Source of the DNA: DASPKW01 sp038244055
GTDB taxonomy: Bacteria > Planctomycetota > Phycisphaerae > Tepidisphaerales > Tepidisphaeraceae
Direction of reading: 5' to 3'
Assembly (NCBI GenBank): GCA_038244055.1
Contig: JBBRTW010000013.1
Coordinates: 1 to 35,366, forward strand
DNA: 35,366 nt
The first letter of the stretch is position 1, and every line of letters starts with the position of its first letter. The notes beneath the pieces were generated by a model. It was given only the letters and a program-made list of their open reading frames with translations. It was not told the DNA's origin and did no database searches. The translations under genes were made by a program, and so were the position numbers. Shown here in pieces: positions 15,342 to 21,950 of the stretch.

Positions 15342-15875
15342 ATGAGCGTTTCCATCGATCCGGCCGCGATGGCCCAAGTGCGGGAGGGTGTGTTATCCGC
15401 ATCACGCCGGCCCGACGTTTCCGACGAAATCGGCCGGATTTATGCGGAATTGGCGGCCGAGATCGAAACGCGCCGGCCGGTCTGCATCGTCTCCGGGCGC
15501 TGCTGCCGGTTCGAGGAATACGGCCATCGGCTTTTCGCGACGACGATGGAACTGGGGGCGTTTTATCGGGGATTGATTGGGCTCGGGCAGCCCGAGCGGG
15601 AGCGATTATCGGCGGCCATGCTGGCCTGGGATGGCAGCGGTTGCCCCTTTCAGATTTCCAGGCTCTGCGGCGTGCATGGGATTCGGCCCTTCGGGTGTCG
15701 GGTTTATTTTTGCGATTCGACGGCCCAGCAGTGGCAGCAGGATGTTTACGAGCGGCTGCATGGGAAACTGAAACAAGCGCATGAGAAACTGGGCGTACCC
15801 TATTTCTATGTGGAGTGGCGGCAGGCGCTGGGGATCATGCTGGGGGAGCCTCCTTTGTTGCCTTTGATGGAATGA
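15342..15875 (+). CDS. YkgJ-type Cys-rich metal-chelating protein
   Basis: 177 residues from MSVSIDPAAM; an ATG at 15324 is less likely. The Cys pattern of the UPF0153/YkgJ family is complete: SGRCCRFEEYGHRLFAT, then GSGCPFQISRLCGVHGIRPFGCRVYFC. In the family these Cys residues are thought to bind zinc or an iron-sulfur cluster. The helix ELGAFYRGLIGL lies between the first and second Cys groups. It is cytoplasmic as there is no signal. Its biochemical role is not established in any organism that I know of. It is followed by a palindromic repeat and the convergent rdgB. Confidence 0.8.
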   Translation: MSVSIDPAAMAQVREGVLSASRRPDVSDEIGRIYAELAAEIETRRPVCIVSGRCCRFEEYGHRLFATTMELGAFYRGLIGLGQPERERLSAAMLAWDGSGCPFQISRLCGVHGIRPFGCRVYFCDSTAQQWQQDVYERLHGKLKQAHEKLGVPYFYVEWRQALGIMLGEPPLLPLME

Positions 15876-15897
15876 TATTGCTGATTGGGATGACCTC

Positions 15898-15924
15898 CAC
15901 TGGCAAGCTTACAGCCTGCCAGCG
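15898..15924. repeat. Palindromic repeat, CACTGGCAAGCT family, copy 1
   Basis: CACTGGCAAGCT and AGCCTGCCAGCG form a 12-bp stem with two mismatches and a 3-nt loop, between the convergent YkgJ and rdgB genes. A perfect copy lies at 25042-25068. It may act as a shared transcription stop. Confidence 0.75.
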
Positions 15925-15960
15925 CCACCCTCCATTCAATGTTCGTAACCCCACGCGGCG

Positions 15961-16566
15961 TCATAACCCCGCGCGGCCCATGAGTTCCCTAAGATGCCGG
16001 AGCGCCTTGCCGCGATGGGAGATGGCGTGCTTCTCATCGGGGGCGAGTTCGGCCGTGGTTTTCCCCATGGACTCAACTAGAAACAACGGGTCGTATCCGA
16101 AGCCATTGCTGCCCCGCGCCTGGCGGAGAACTCTTCCTTCCACCGTGTCGCGCGCGGTCAACAGGATTCGCCCGGCGGGGTCCGACAGCGCCAGCACGCA
16201 GACGAATCGCCCGGTGCGCTGCTCATCGGGAACCGCATCGATCTGCCGCAGTAGCAGTGCGTTGTTGTCCGCATCACCCTTGCCGGCTTGGTTCATCTCA
16301 GCCCACCGAGCGCTGTGGACGCCCGGCGCGCCGCTCAGCGCATCGACTTCCAGCCCCGAATCATCGGCCACCGCATAAGTGTTCAACAGCTTCGCATAAT
16401 ACGAAGCCTTGAGGATCGCATTGGCGCGGAAGGTGTGCCCGGTCTCTTCCGGCGCGGGAGTCCCCGTGCTCTTCGATAGATCGGAAAACGAAACGCCCGT
16501 GTGCCCCAGCATCTCGCGGAATTCCTTGATCTTTCCCGGGTTGGTGGTGGCGATCAGGAGGTTCAT
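15961..16566 (-). CDS. rdgB: RdgB/HAM1 non-canonical purine NTP pyrophosphatase
   Basis: 201 residues, starting at MNLLIATTNPGKIKEFREML, the normal N-terminus of the family (phosphate-binding T/S-x-N-x-x-K). Further motifs: ADDSGLEVDAL with the catalytic Asp, GVHSARW, GFGYDPLF and SHRGKAL (C-terminal base-contact motif). The enzyme hydrolyses dITP, XTP and ITP to monophosphates and so keeps deaminated purines out of DNA and RNA. The frame is open upstream to 16803, but that part translates a dispersed palindrome (CHAERSEAS...ILRKLRMTV) and is not part of the protein. The gene follows the SPOR lipoprotein on the same strand after a 166-bp gap filled by that repeat. Confidence 0.95.
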   Translation of the reverse strand: MNLLIATTNPGKIKEFREMLGHTGVSFSDLSKSTGTPAPEETGHTFRANAILKASYYAKLLNTYAVADDSGLEVDALSGAPGVHSARWAEMNQAGKGDADNNALLLRQIDAVPDEQRTGRFVCVLALSDPAGRILLTARDTVEGRVLRQARGSNGFGYDPLFLVESMGKTTAELAPDEKHAISHRGKALRHLRELMGRAGL

Positions 16567-16587
16567 GATTGAAGAATCAGTCGAGAC

Positions 16588-16695
16588 TGTCATCCTGAGC
16601 TTGCGAAGGATCTGGCTTCGAACGTCGAGGCCACTCTCGCTTTTCAAACATCCCTCACCCTTCAGGCAAGATGCTTCGCTTCGCTCAGCATGACA
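16588..16695. repeat. 108-bp palindromic dispersed element
   Basis: Left arm TGTCATCCTGAGCTTGCGAA (16588 on) and right arm ending TCGCTCAGCATGACA (to 16695) are inverted copies about 26 bp long with a few differences, separated by about 55 bp. Sequences of this type, translating as CHAERSEAS or RKLRMTV, are familiar in many unrelated bacterial genomes, often falsely annotated as protein. It behaves like a MITE or REP. It separates rdgB from the lipoprotein gene. Confidence 0.85.
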
Positions 16696-16732
16696 CGTCA
16701 CATGTGGATGTGGATGTGTTGGAATATCCGAA

Positions 16733-17989
16733 TCAATTTTCGCCATAGCCCCGAAGCCGGCCTGATCCTGTCGCCCCGCGGCCAGGCGTAGCGGTAGGCA
16801 CATCGCGCGTCGGCTGGATCGTCGTATTCCCGGCCGCCTGTCCGCCGCCGCTGTTTCCCCATCCCTGTGCGGCGAGTCCGGCGGCGTCGTTCCGGGGGAT
16901 CATCACCAGGAAACTTGGGTCTGGCACCATGACCTTTTTGCCATCGGTGGTTTTGACCTCGCGCTCGATGACGCGCGAGTTGGTCAGGTGATATGGATAT
17001 TGCTTCAGCGCCGCATCCAGCGTTTCATCGGCGATTTCGATTCGCTGGGCCACGGCCTTTATGCGAGTGCCATCGGCCGCCTGCATTCTTGCATTCTTAT
17101 ACTTCGCGGGCAGGGGCGTATCGCTAACCAGCACCTGATCTTCGGGACTGACGGATCGGCCATGGTCATCATCCTGCTGCTTAACCGCGTTGGCCGGCCA
17201 GGCGCCGATGCAGACGGAACTAATCGTCTGGCCATGGTGGTAAAAGGCGTCAATATGCTTGCCGCGCATTTCCTTGACGGCTTCGACCGCCGTCTCTTTC
17301 CGACCATTGCCCTGAAACGCCGCCACCTGAATCGACCAGTACGCCGTCGCCGGCGCATTGCTCAACTTCCACTCCGCCGGCGCGATCGGCTCGGGCTCGG
17401 CCAGGCGAGTGAACATGGCCTGGGTAAACGGCCGCTCCTTCGTACCCGGATCGACCCACTCCGACAGCGCCTTGCGGTCGGCCTGCGCCTGCGCGCCTTT
17501 GGGATCGGTGTGGGAAATCGAGGCGTAGAAACCGTAGAAGAGCGTGCTCTTGGTTTCATCGTGAATGACGTACCAGTTCTTAAACGGCGATTTGGAGCTC
17601 AGATACGCCTTCATCTGCGACATGCGCGCGAAGCGGTCGGGCGTGCTCAGAGAGATGCAGGCCAGCGACCACTCCGCATTGGCGGGAACGGCGACCGGCG
17701 GCTCGGCCGGGATCGGCGCGGCCGTCTCGGCCGCCGCAGGTAGCGCCAGGTTCATGCCCCCCCCGCCGATGGGCTGGCCCGCCGCGCCGGCAGGCCCGCC
17801 GGGCGTCAATTGCGCCCGCGAGTCGGAATACGTCGCCTTCGCCTTGGCAAGATCGTTAAAGAATTTCTGCCGCGCTTCGACGCGGGTATCTTGCTGCGGG
17901 GGCGGGATATTTTCGTTGCAGGAAGTGCAAATCATCGCCCCCCCGGTGAGGGCAAGGCAGGCGAGCGCGAATCGGGTGCGGAGGATCAT
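16733..17989 (-). CDS. SPOR-like lipoprotein
   Basis: 418 residues with a signal peptide ending in a lipobox-like MICTSC (Cys near 24). A Gly/Pro/Ala-rich linker (about 60-100) is followed by a domain AEWSLACISLSTPDRFARMS and then a second copy-like domain, AYWSIQVAAFQGNGRKETAV ... IDAFYHHGQTISSVCIGAWP. The latter has the S-I-Q-V-A-A-F and V-x-I-G-x-W features of SPOR domains, which bind denuded peptidoglycan glycans at division sites. The first domain (about 105-175) aligns loosely with the same pattern (SLACISLSTPDRF...FYGFYAS), so there may be two. The C-terminal tail is Gly/Thr-rich. It is likely anchored in a membrane facing the cell wall. Confidence 0.7.
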   Translation of the reverse strand: MILRTRFALACLALTGGAMICTSCNENIPPPQQDTRVEARQKFFNDLAKAKATYSDSRAQLTPGGPAGAAGQPIGGGGMNLALPAAAETAAPIPAEPPVAVPANAEWSLACISLSTPDRFARMSQMKAYLSSKSPFKNWYVIHDETKSTLFYGFYASISHTDPKGAQAQADRKALSEWVDPGTKERPFTQAMFTRLAEPEPIAPAEWKLSNAPATAYWSIQVAAFQGNGRKETAVEAVKEMRGKHIDAFYHHGQTISSVCIGAWPANAVKQQDDDHGRSVSPEDQVLVSDTPLPAKYKNARMQAADGTRIKAVAQRIEIADETLDAALKQYPYHLTNSRVIEREVKTTDGKKVMVPDPSFLVMIPRNDAAGLAAQGWGNSGGGQAAGNTTIQPTRDVPTATPGRGATGSGRLRGYGEN

Positions 17990-18282
17990 GAGGAGGTTCT
18001 CCAGGGTGAAGCCGCCAGACCGGCCGACCGGGGTTATACCATAGGCAGGGGTGGGATTTCACGTTTTGGCGTGGATGGGCGATGCGAAAAGATGCGAAAG
18101 GCGAAAAACGGCCGATTTGTGGCCATGGGCGCGATGGAATCCACACCGGCATCCTGATGCGCCAACCAACCCAATAGCCATCCCCATGCCCTTCGATTAT
18201 CCTCCCTGCCCACGGGCGGAGCGTAATTATCCGATGGGGAGATCGTGCCGCCGGCCTGAGAATTCAACCTGTTTCTGGTGCA

Positions 18283-19482
18283 ATGAAATACGCCATTATC
18301 ATCCCCGACGGCGCGGCCGACGACCCCTTAAAGGAACTCAACGGCAAGACGCCCCTGCAGGCCGCCCATACGCCGAACATGGATGCCATCGCCGCCACCG
18401 GCCGGCTCGGCACCGTTCGCACCATCCCCGATGGCTTCGAATCCGGCTCGGATGTCGCCACCATGTGCCTGCTCGGCTACGCACCCGCCACCTACCACAC
18501 CGGCCGGGCACCGCTCGAAGCCGCCGCCCAGCACATCCCCCTCTCCGCCACCGACTGGGTCTTTCGCTGCAATCTGGTCACGGTGGTCGATGGGATCATG
18601 AAGGATCACTCGGCCGGCGGCATCTCCAACGCCGAAGCTCAAAAACTCATCGGCGACCTATCGCGCAAGCTCAAACTCCCCGGCTTCGAGTTCCACACCG
18701 GCGTCTCCTATCGCAATCTGCTGGTCTATCGCGGGCATGAAGCGTTCGATGTTTCCACCAAACCGCCGCACGAAATCCCCGAAGAGGCGATCGGCAAATG
18801 GCTCCCCAAAGGCAAGGGGAGCGAAATCCTCCGCGATATCATGGATCGCTCGCGCGAGCTGTTCTCTGCCCATGAAATCAACGCCACCCGCCTGGAAACC
18901 GGCAACAACCCCGCCAGCCAGGTCTGGCTCTGGGGCCAGGGCCACGCCCCGGCCATGCCGAAATTCAACGAGCGCTTCGGCGTAAGCAGCGGCTGCATGA
19001 TCACGGGCGTCGATCTCCTCCGCGGCCTGGCCGTCCTCCTCGGCTGGCAATGCAAAGAGGTCGAGGGGATGACCAGCTTCCACGATACCAATTACATCGG
19101 CCAGGGCGTCGCCACCGCCGCGGCGCTGGATCAATACGACCTGGTCTTCTCGCACGTTGAAGCCCCGGATGAAGCTTCGCATCAGGCCGATTGGAAGACC
19201 AAAATCGCCAGCATCGAAGCCATCGATAAACACGTCGTCGGCCCGGTATTGGAAAAACTCAAGACCTACCCCGAGTGGCGAATCCTCGTCATGCCCGATC
19301 ACCCGACGAATATTGCCACCCGCAAACACGGCTACGCGCCGACGCTATTCGGAATGGCCGGGACGCGCGTGAATAACGCCTTCCCTCGCCCCTACACCGA
19401 AGCCGCCGCGCGGGAGTCGGATCTGCATATCGAGAAGGGGCATGAGTTGATGGAGTTCTTTTTGAGCGGGGGGAATCGGTGA
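18283..19482 (+). CDS. apgM: Cofactor-independent phosphoglycerate mutase, archaeal type (ApgM)
   Basis: 399 residues starting MKYAIIIPDGAADDPLKELN, a direct match to ApgM of the alkaline phosphatase superfamily. It interconverts 3- and 2-phosphoglycerate in glycolysis. Metal-site motifs are visible: PDGAAD at the N-terminus, FESGSDVATMCLLGY with the catalytic Ser, HVEAPDEASHQAD (Asp/His), and MPDHPTNIATRKH (Asp-His...His). It is distinct from bacterial GpmI and GpmA. The family is common in archaea, Planctomycetes and some Thermotogae. The gene overlaps the following broken frame by a few bases. The 293-bp upstream gap, shared with the divergent lipoprotein gene, should hold the promoter. 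Confidence 0.95.
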   Translation: MKYAIIIPDGAADDPLKELNGKTPLQAAHTPNMDAIAATGRLGTVRTIPDGFESGSDVATMCLLGYAPATYHTGRAPLEAAAQHIPLSATDWVFRCNLVTVVDGIMKDHSAGGISNAEAQKLIGDLSRKLKLPGFEFHTGVSYRNLLVYRGHEAFDVSTKPPHEIPEEAIGKWLPKGKGSEILRDIMDRSRELFSAHEINATRLETGNNPASQVWLWGQGHAPAMPKFNERFGVSSGCMITGVDLLRGLAVLLGWQCKEVEGMTSFHDTNYIGQGVATAAALDQYDLVFSHVEAPDEASHQADWKTKIASIEAIDKHVVGPVLEKLKTYPEWRILVMPDHPTNIATRKHGYAPTLFGMAGTRVNNAFPRPYTEAAARESDLHIEKGHELMEFFLSGGNR

Positions 19483-19502
19483 ACGCTATGCAAGGCGGTC
19501 CA

Positions 19503-19652
19503 ATGAATCTGGTCATGCAAGTTCAATACAACGAGAGCGATTACCGCGAAGCAAGTTCCGCGATGAAATTGCTCGGCTACCAGACGATCAGCCAAATCCC
19601 TTTCTTCTACTTGTACCTGGCGTTCATTATGGGGATGGTGATCGGAAATATC
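19503..19652 (+). pseudogene. Fragment of small membrane protein, YcxB-like N-terminus
   Basis: From ATG 19503 (AAGGCGG upstream) the frame reads MNLVMQVQYNESDYREASSA, then MKLLGYQTISQIPFFYLYLA and FIMGMVIGN, that is, a short polar domain and one membrane helix, similar in layout to the start of YcxB-like proteins. After about 50 residues the frame turns into Pro/Ser-rich sequence with shadow-frame codon use and runs through the terminator, so the gene appears cut off. GC3 shifts to another frame at about 19655. Confidence 0.4.
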
Positions 19653-19657
19653 GCCCC

Positions 19658-19860
19658 ATGTCCGCCATCTCCACGCCCACCGCGCCCAATCTCCAGCCCA
19701 TCATCCATCGCGATCGGCGTAAACAGCACAAAATCCGCTTCGACTCCCTCATCGCCGAGCACAATCCCCAAACCCCCATCCAGGCGAGCCTCGTCCAGCG
19801 CCTCGCCCTCCTCGCGCTCTGCCTCCATCAGTGCGCCCTGGCCGGGTGCTGCATGTCTGA
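19658..19860 (+). pseudogene. Gene fragment with RFDSLIAEHNPQTP motif
   Basis: In this frame GC3 is very high from 19658 to about 19855. The product has RRKQHKIRFDSLIAEH, NPQTPIQASLVQRLALLALC and LHQCALAG. It resembles the middle of a planctomycete family in which F-x-x-L-x-x-E-x-x-P-x-T-x-x-x-x-L-V-x-R-(I/L)-A precedes a long helix. No proper end is present: the frame runs through the terminator into the tRNA. Probably a remnant. Confidence 0.35.
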
Positions 19861-19875
19861 CTCCATCCACCAAAA

Positions 19876-19910
19876 CCAAAAACCCCGGTCTTTTGGACCG
19901 GGGTTTTTGG
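19876..19910 (-). terminator. Strong terminator downstream of tRNA-Glu
   Basis: A 15-bp perfect stem with a 5-nt loop (AAAAACCCCGGTC-TTTTG-GACCGGGGTTTTT core). It lies about 31 bp beyond the tRNA 3' end. Read on the minus strand it is followed by GGTTTTTGGTTTTGG, a T-rich tail. It may also stop transcription from the left. Confidence 0.85.
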
Positions 19911-19940
19911 ATTTTGCCAGGACGATACGAACCAACAGAG

Positions 19941-20013
19941 TGACCCCAGCGGGATTCGAACCCGCGTCGCCGCCGTGAAAGGGCGGTGTCCTGGGCCTCT
20001 AGACGATGGGGCC
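19941..20013 (-). tRNA. tRNA-Glu (anticodon UUC)
   Basis: On the minus strand the 73 bases form a standard cloverleaf: acceptor GGCCCCA pairing with TGGGGTC (one G-U), D-arm TCGTCTAGAGGCCCAGGACA, anticodon arm CCGCC-CTTTCAC-GGCGG with anticodon TTC, T-arm CGGGTTCGAATCCCG, discriminator A. It is very similar to tRNA-Glu of other bacteria. The 3' CCA is not encoded and must be added by a nucleotidyltransferase. Confidence 0.97.
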
Positions 20014-20072
20014 GATCGAACGGCCCCGCAGGTTAACGGTTGGCTAACCCACAGGACAACTTGCGCCGGAAC

Positions 20073-20100
20073 ACTATGCAGAATCCCAGCCCAACGTCAA
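20073..20100 (-). promoter_or_regulatory. Probable sigma-70 promoter of tRNA-Glu
   Basis: On the minus strand TTGACG (20095-20100) and CATAGT (20073-20078) are 16 bp apart, a 5/6 and 4/6 match to the -35 and -10 consensus. They lie about 60 bp upstream of the tRNA 5' end, leaving a leader that RNase P would remove. A small stem GGTTA...TAACC (20031-20049) lies in that leader. Confidence 0.55.
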
Positions 20101-20189
20101 CGGATGCGCGGGGAAAATCGTTGCCACGCGGCCGTTCTGCTGGCGAGTATACGCTGGATCGGGGAACTGCCTGACGGGGAGAGGTGGGA

Positions 20190-20221
20190 GGGTATATAGG
20201 GTATAGGGTGTAGGGTATAGA
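20190..20221. repeat. Heptamer array TATAGGG/TGTAGGG, left copy
   Basis: GGGTATA, TAGGGTA, TAGGGTG, TAGGGTA in 7-bp steps. An inverted array of the same units follows at 20345-20380, so the two face each other across about 120 bp without a gene. Confidence 0.85.
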
Positions 20222-20344
20222 TCATGCGGCGACCAGACACGGCAGGCCAATTCATCAATCGGCTGACGCGAAGTGCAATTCTCGGTCGCAACCCGTTCCA
20301 ACCGCGAAATCGCCAAGCACGTTTCGCGCCCAATACGTTCTCTT

Positions 20345-20380
20345 CCCTATACCCTACACCCTACACCCTATACCCTTTCC
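20345..20380. repeat. Heptamer array TACCCTA/CACCCTA, right copy
   Basis: CCCTATA, CCCTACA, CCCTACA, CCCTATA, CCCTTTC; an inverted match of 20190-20221. The transcript of the whole interval could form a long stem. A third copy of the unit lies at 35065-35090. The array precedes the methyltransferase start by about 130 bp. Confidence 0.85.
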
Positions 20381-20512
20381 CATACCCACCCCCGATTTCC
20401 CAGCCTTCCACAGTTGGAATTTTGTTCATATCCCACTAAAGTGTCGGTCGATCAACCCGCCTCGGCCGACACGGCTGGGGCCGCTGGATCGAGATCTCGG
20501 GAAGGCCCGCCC

Positions 20513-21205
20513 ATGCAGGAACATAGCACCAAAAAAATATACGACCTCCAATCCCTCTTCTACGATGCCACCTTCGGCCGGCTCGTGCGCAAGCGCATCG
20601 CCAAGGCCATCGGCCACATGAACATCGGCGACTCGGATAAGGTGCTGGACCTGGGAATCGGCACCGGGGCGTCGCTTTCGTACTACCCGCAGCATGGCCG
20701 GATTTACGGCGTGGATCTGTCGAGCGGCATGCTCCGCGAGGCCCGCAAAAAAATCGCCCAGCGCAACATGACCCACGCCCAGGTCTTTCAGGCCGATGCG
20801 ATGAAACTCCCCTTCGGCGATGACACGTTCGATCACGTCTTCATCAGCCACGTCATCAGCGTGGTCAGCGATCCGTACAAACTCGTTCGCGAAGTGCAGC
20901 GCGTGGCCCGACCGGGCGCGCGGATTGTAATCCTCAACCATTTCCAGAGCACCAACCGCTTTATCGCCCTGATCGAGAAATGGATTTGCCCCCTCTGCAC
21001 GAAGCTCGGCTGGCGGAGCGATCTGCCCCTGGCGGATTTAATCAAGCGGACGGGCGTAACGGTGGATTACCGCTACAAACTCGACAGCATCGACCTGTGG
21101 GAGACCGTGGTCATCCGCAACGACAAATCAGCCCTTCAAAGGCTGGAGGAAAAGCCGGCCGTGACACTTGAGCGGCGCCGCGGGCGGTCGATTCTGGCGG
21201 CCTGA
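20513..21205 (+). CDS. PmtA-like phospholipid N-methyltransferase
   Basis: 230 residues from MQEHSTKKIYD. SAM-binding motif I is VLDLGIGTGASLSYYP (about 44-59), followed by IYGVDLSSGMLREA (motif II), DAMKLPFGDDTFDHVFISHV and RPGARIVILNHF. The stretch VILNHF...IEKWICPLCTKLGWRSDLPL is like that of Rhodobacter-type phosphatidylethanolamine N-methyltransferases, which convert PE to phosphatidylcholine. Related UbiE/MenG quinone methyltransferases lack this ending. The frame is open upstream to 20273, but only translates heptamer repeats. Substrate assignment is an inference; a lipid or isoprenoid acceptor is the safest statement. Confidence 0.8.
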   Translation: MQEHSTKKIYDLQSLFYDATFGRLVRKRIAKAIGHMNIGDSDKVLDLGIGTGASLSYYPQHGRIYGVDLSSGMLREARKKIAQRNMTHAQVFQADAMKLPFGDDTFDHVFISHVISVVSDPYKLVREVQRVARPGARIVILNHFQSTNRFIALIEKWICPLCTKLGWRSDLPLADLIKRTGVTVDYRYKLDSIDLWETVVIRNDKSALQRLEEKPAVTLERRRGRSILAA

Positions 21206-21258
21206 GAGCGTCGGGGGATTTCAACTTTCTTCTAATTGAGTGAGCGCAATCATGCGCG

Positions 21259-21310
21259 TGTGGTGCGGGCCTCCCGCCTGCTTTGGCAGCCGAGGCACCG
21301 GCACTACAAG
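21259..21310. repeat. Palindromic repeat, GTGGTGCGGG family, degenerate copy
   Basis: TGTGGTGCGGGCCTCCCGCC on the left and GGCAGCCGAGGCACCGGCAC followed by TACAAG on the right form an imperfect stem with a very short loop. The arms share GTGGTGC...CCTGC with the element at 29302-29379. It lies between convergent genes, the methyltransferase and the PEGA lipoprotein. Confidence 0.55.
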
Positions 21311-21346
21311 CGGCGAATCGCGCACGATCTATTAGTCCGGCTAATG

Positions 21347-21856
21347 CTATTTGGCAGGCGTTGTCGGCCGGGTTGAGGGAAGCGTCGTTGGCTTTGTGGT
21401 CGCTTTGGTGGCCGGCGCGGGCCGCGGCGTGGCCGGCCGGGTGTACTGGCTCGATTCAAGCTGGCCGCGCATGTCTTCCGCCCGGGCCAGCAGGTTCTGG
21501 GGTTGATCCTGCGAAGCATCGACGGGTGTCAGATTGAATGACATATGCTGCGAATCGCGCAGGGCGAATGGCCAGAGATTGGCCAGCAGATCGAAGGGCA
21601 CATCGTTCCACCACGGCTCCTTGACCTTATGGTGGGTCTTGAGAGTCTGGTATCCCTCGAGACGGAGTTGGACGTCGTAATCCCCATGCCATTTGAAATC
21701 GCGCGTCAGCGGCGTTCGGCCAAGCTCCTGGTCATTGAGAAAAACCAGCGCGCCGGGCGGGTTCGATTCGATGGTCATCTCCTGCTCGACACAGCCGGAA
21801 AAGAGCGCGGCGGCGAGAACGGCGGAAAGGAAGGCGGGCTTGCGAAGTCTGGGCAT
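21347..21856 (-). CDS. PEGA-domain lipoprotein
   Basis: 169 residues. Signal peptide with lipobox LFSGC (Cys about 22). The PEGA domain follows at once: MTIESNPPGALVFLNDQELG, RTPLTRDFKWHGDYDVQLRL, EGYQTL, carrying the conserved S-x-P-x-G-A-x-V-x-x-N-x-x-x-x-G-x-T-P pattern. The middle has WWNDVPFDLLANLWPFALRD. The C-terminus is a long Thr/Pro/Ala tail (TRPATPRPAPATKATTKPTT). PEGA domains are found on surface proteins and are thought to mediate wall or envelope contacts. The lipid anchor points to a membrane facing the periplasm. Confidence 0.85.
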   Translation of the reverse strand: MPRLRKPAFLSAVLAAALFSGCVEQEMTIESNPPGALVFLNDQELGRTPLTRDFKWHGDYDVQLRLEGYQTLKTHHKVKEPWWNDVPFDLLANLWPFALRDSQHMSFNLTPVDASQDQPQNLLARAEDMRGQLESSQYTRPATPRPAPATKATTKPTTLPSTRPTTPAK

Positions 21857-21862
21857 GATGGA

Positions 21863-21868
21863 AGTATA
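21863..21868 (-). promoter_or_regulatory. Extended -10 immediately before PEGA gene
   Basis: On the minus strand the sequence reads TGTATACT, then TCCATC and the ATG. TATACT is 5/6 to the -10 consensus with a TG extension. A start 6-7 nt downstream would fall on the ATG itself, which suggests a leaderless mRNA. No good -35 is visible. Confidence 0.45.
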
Positions 21869-21950
21869 CAGGCCGGCATTTCGAATTCACGCTCTCGCCC
21901 GCGCTGCTCGGAAGGTTGATTCCACCGTCCATTCCAGCGACCCTATCCAC

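Noticed and set aside
16567..16803. N-terminal extension of RdgB
   Set aside because: It translates the dispersed palindrome (CHAERSEAS, ILRKLRMTV), and RdgB proteins begin at the MNLLIATTN position.
19658..19978. Protein ending TPAGFEPASPP
   Set aside because: This ending is the well-known translation of a tRNA gene in the wrong direction; the frame crosses a terminator and the tRNA-Glu.
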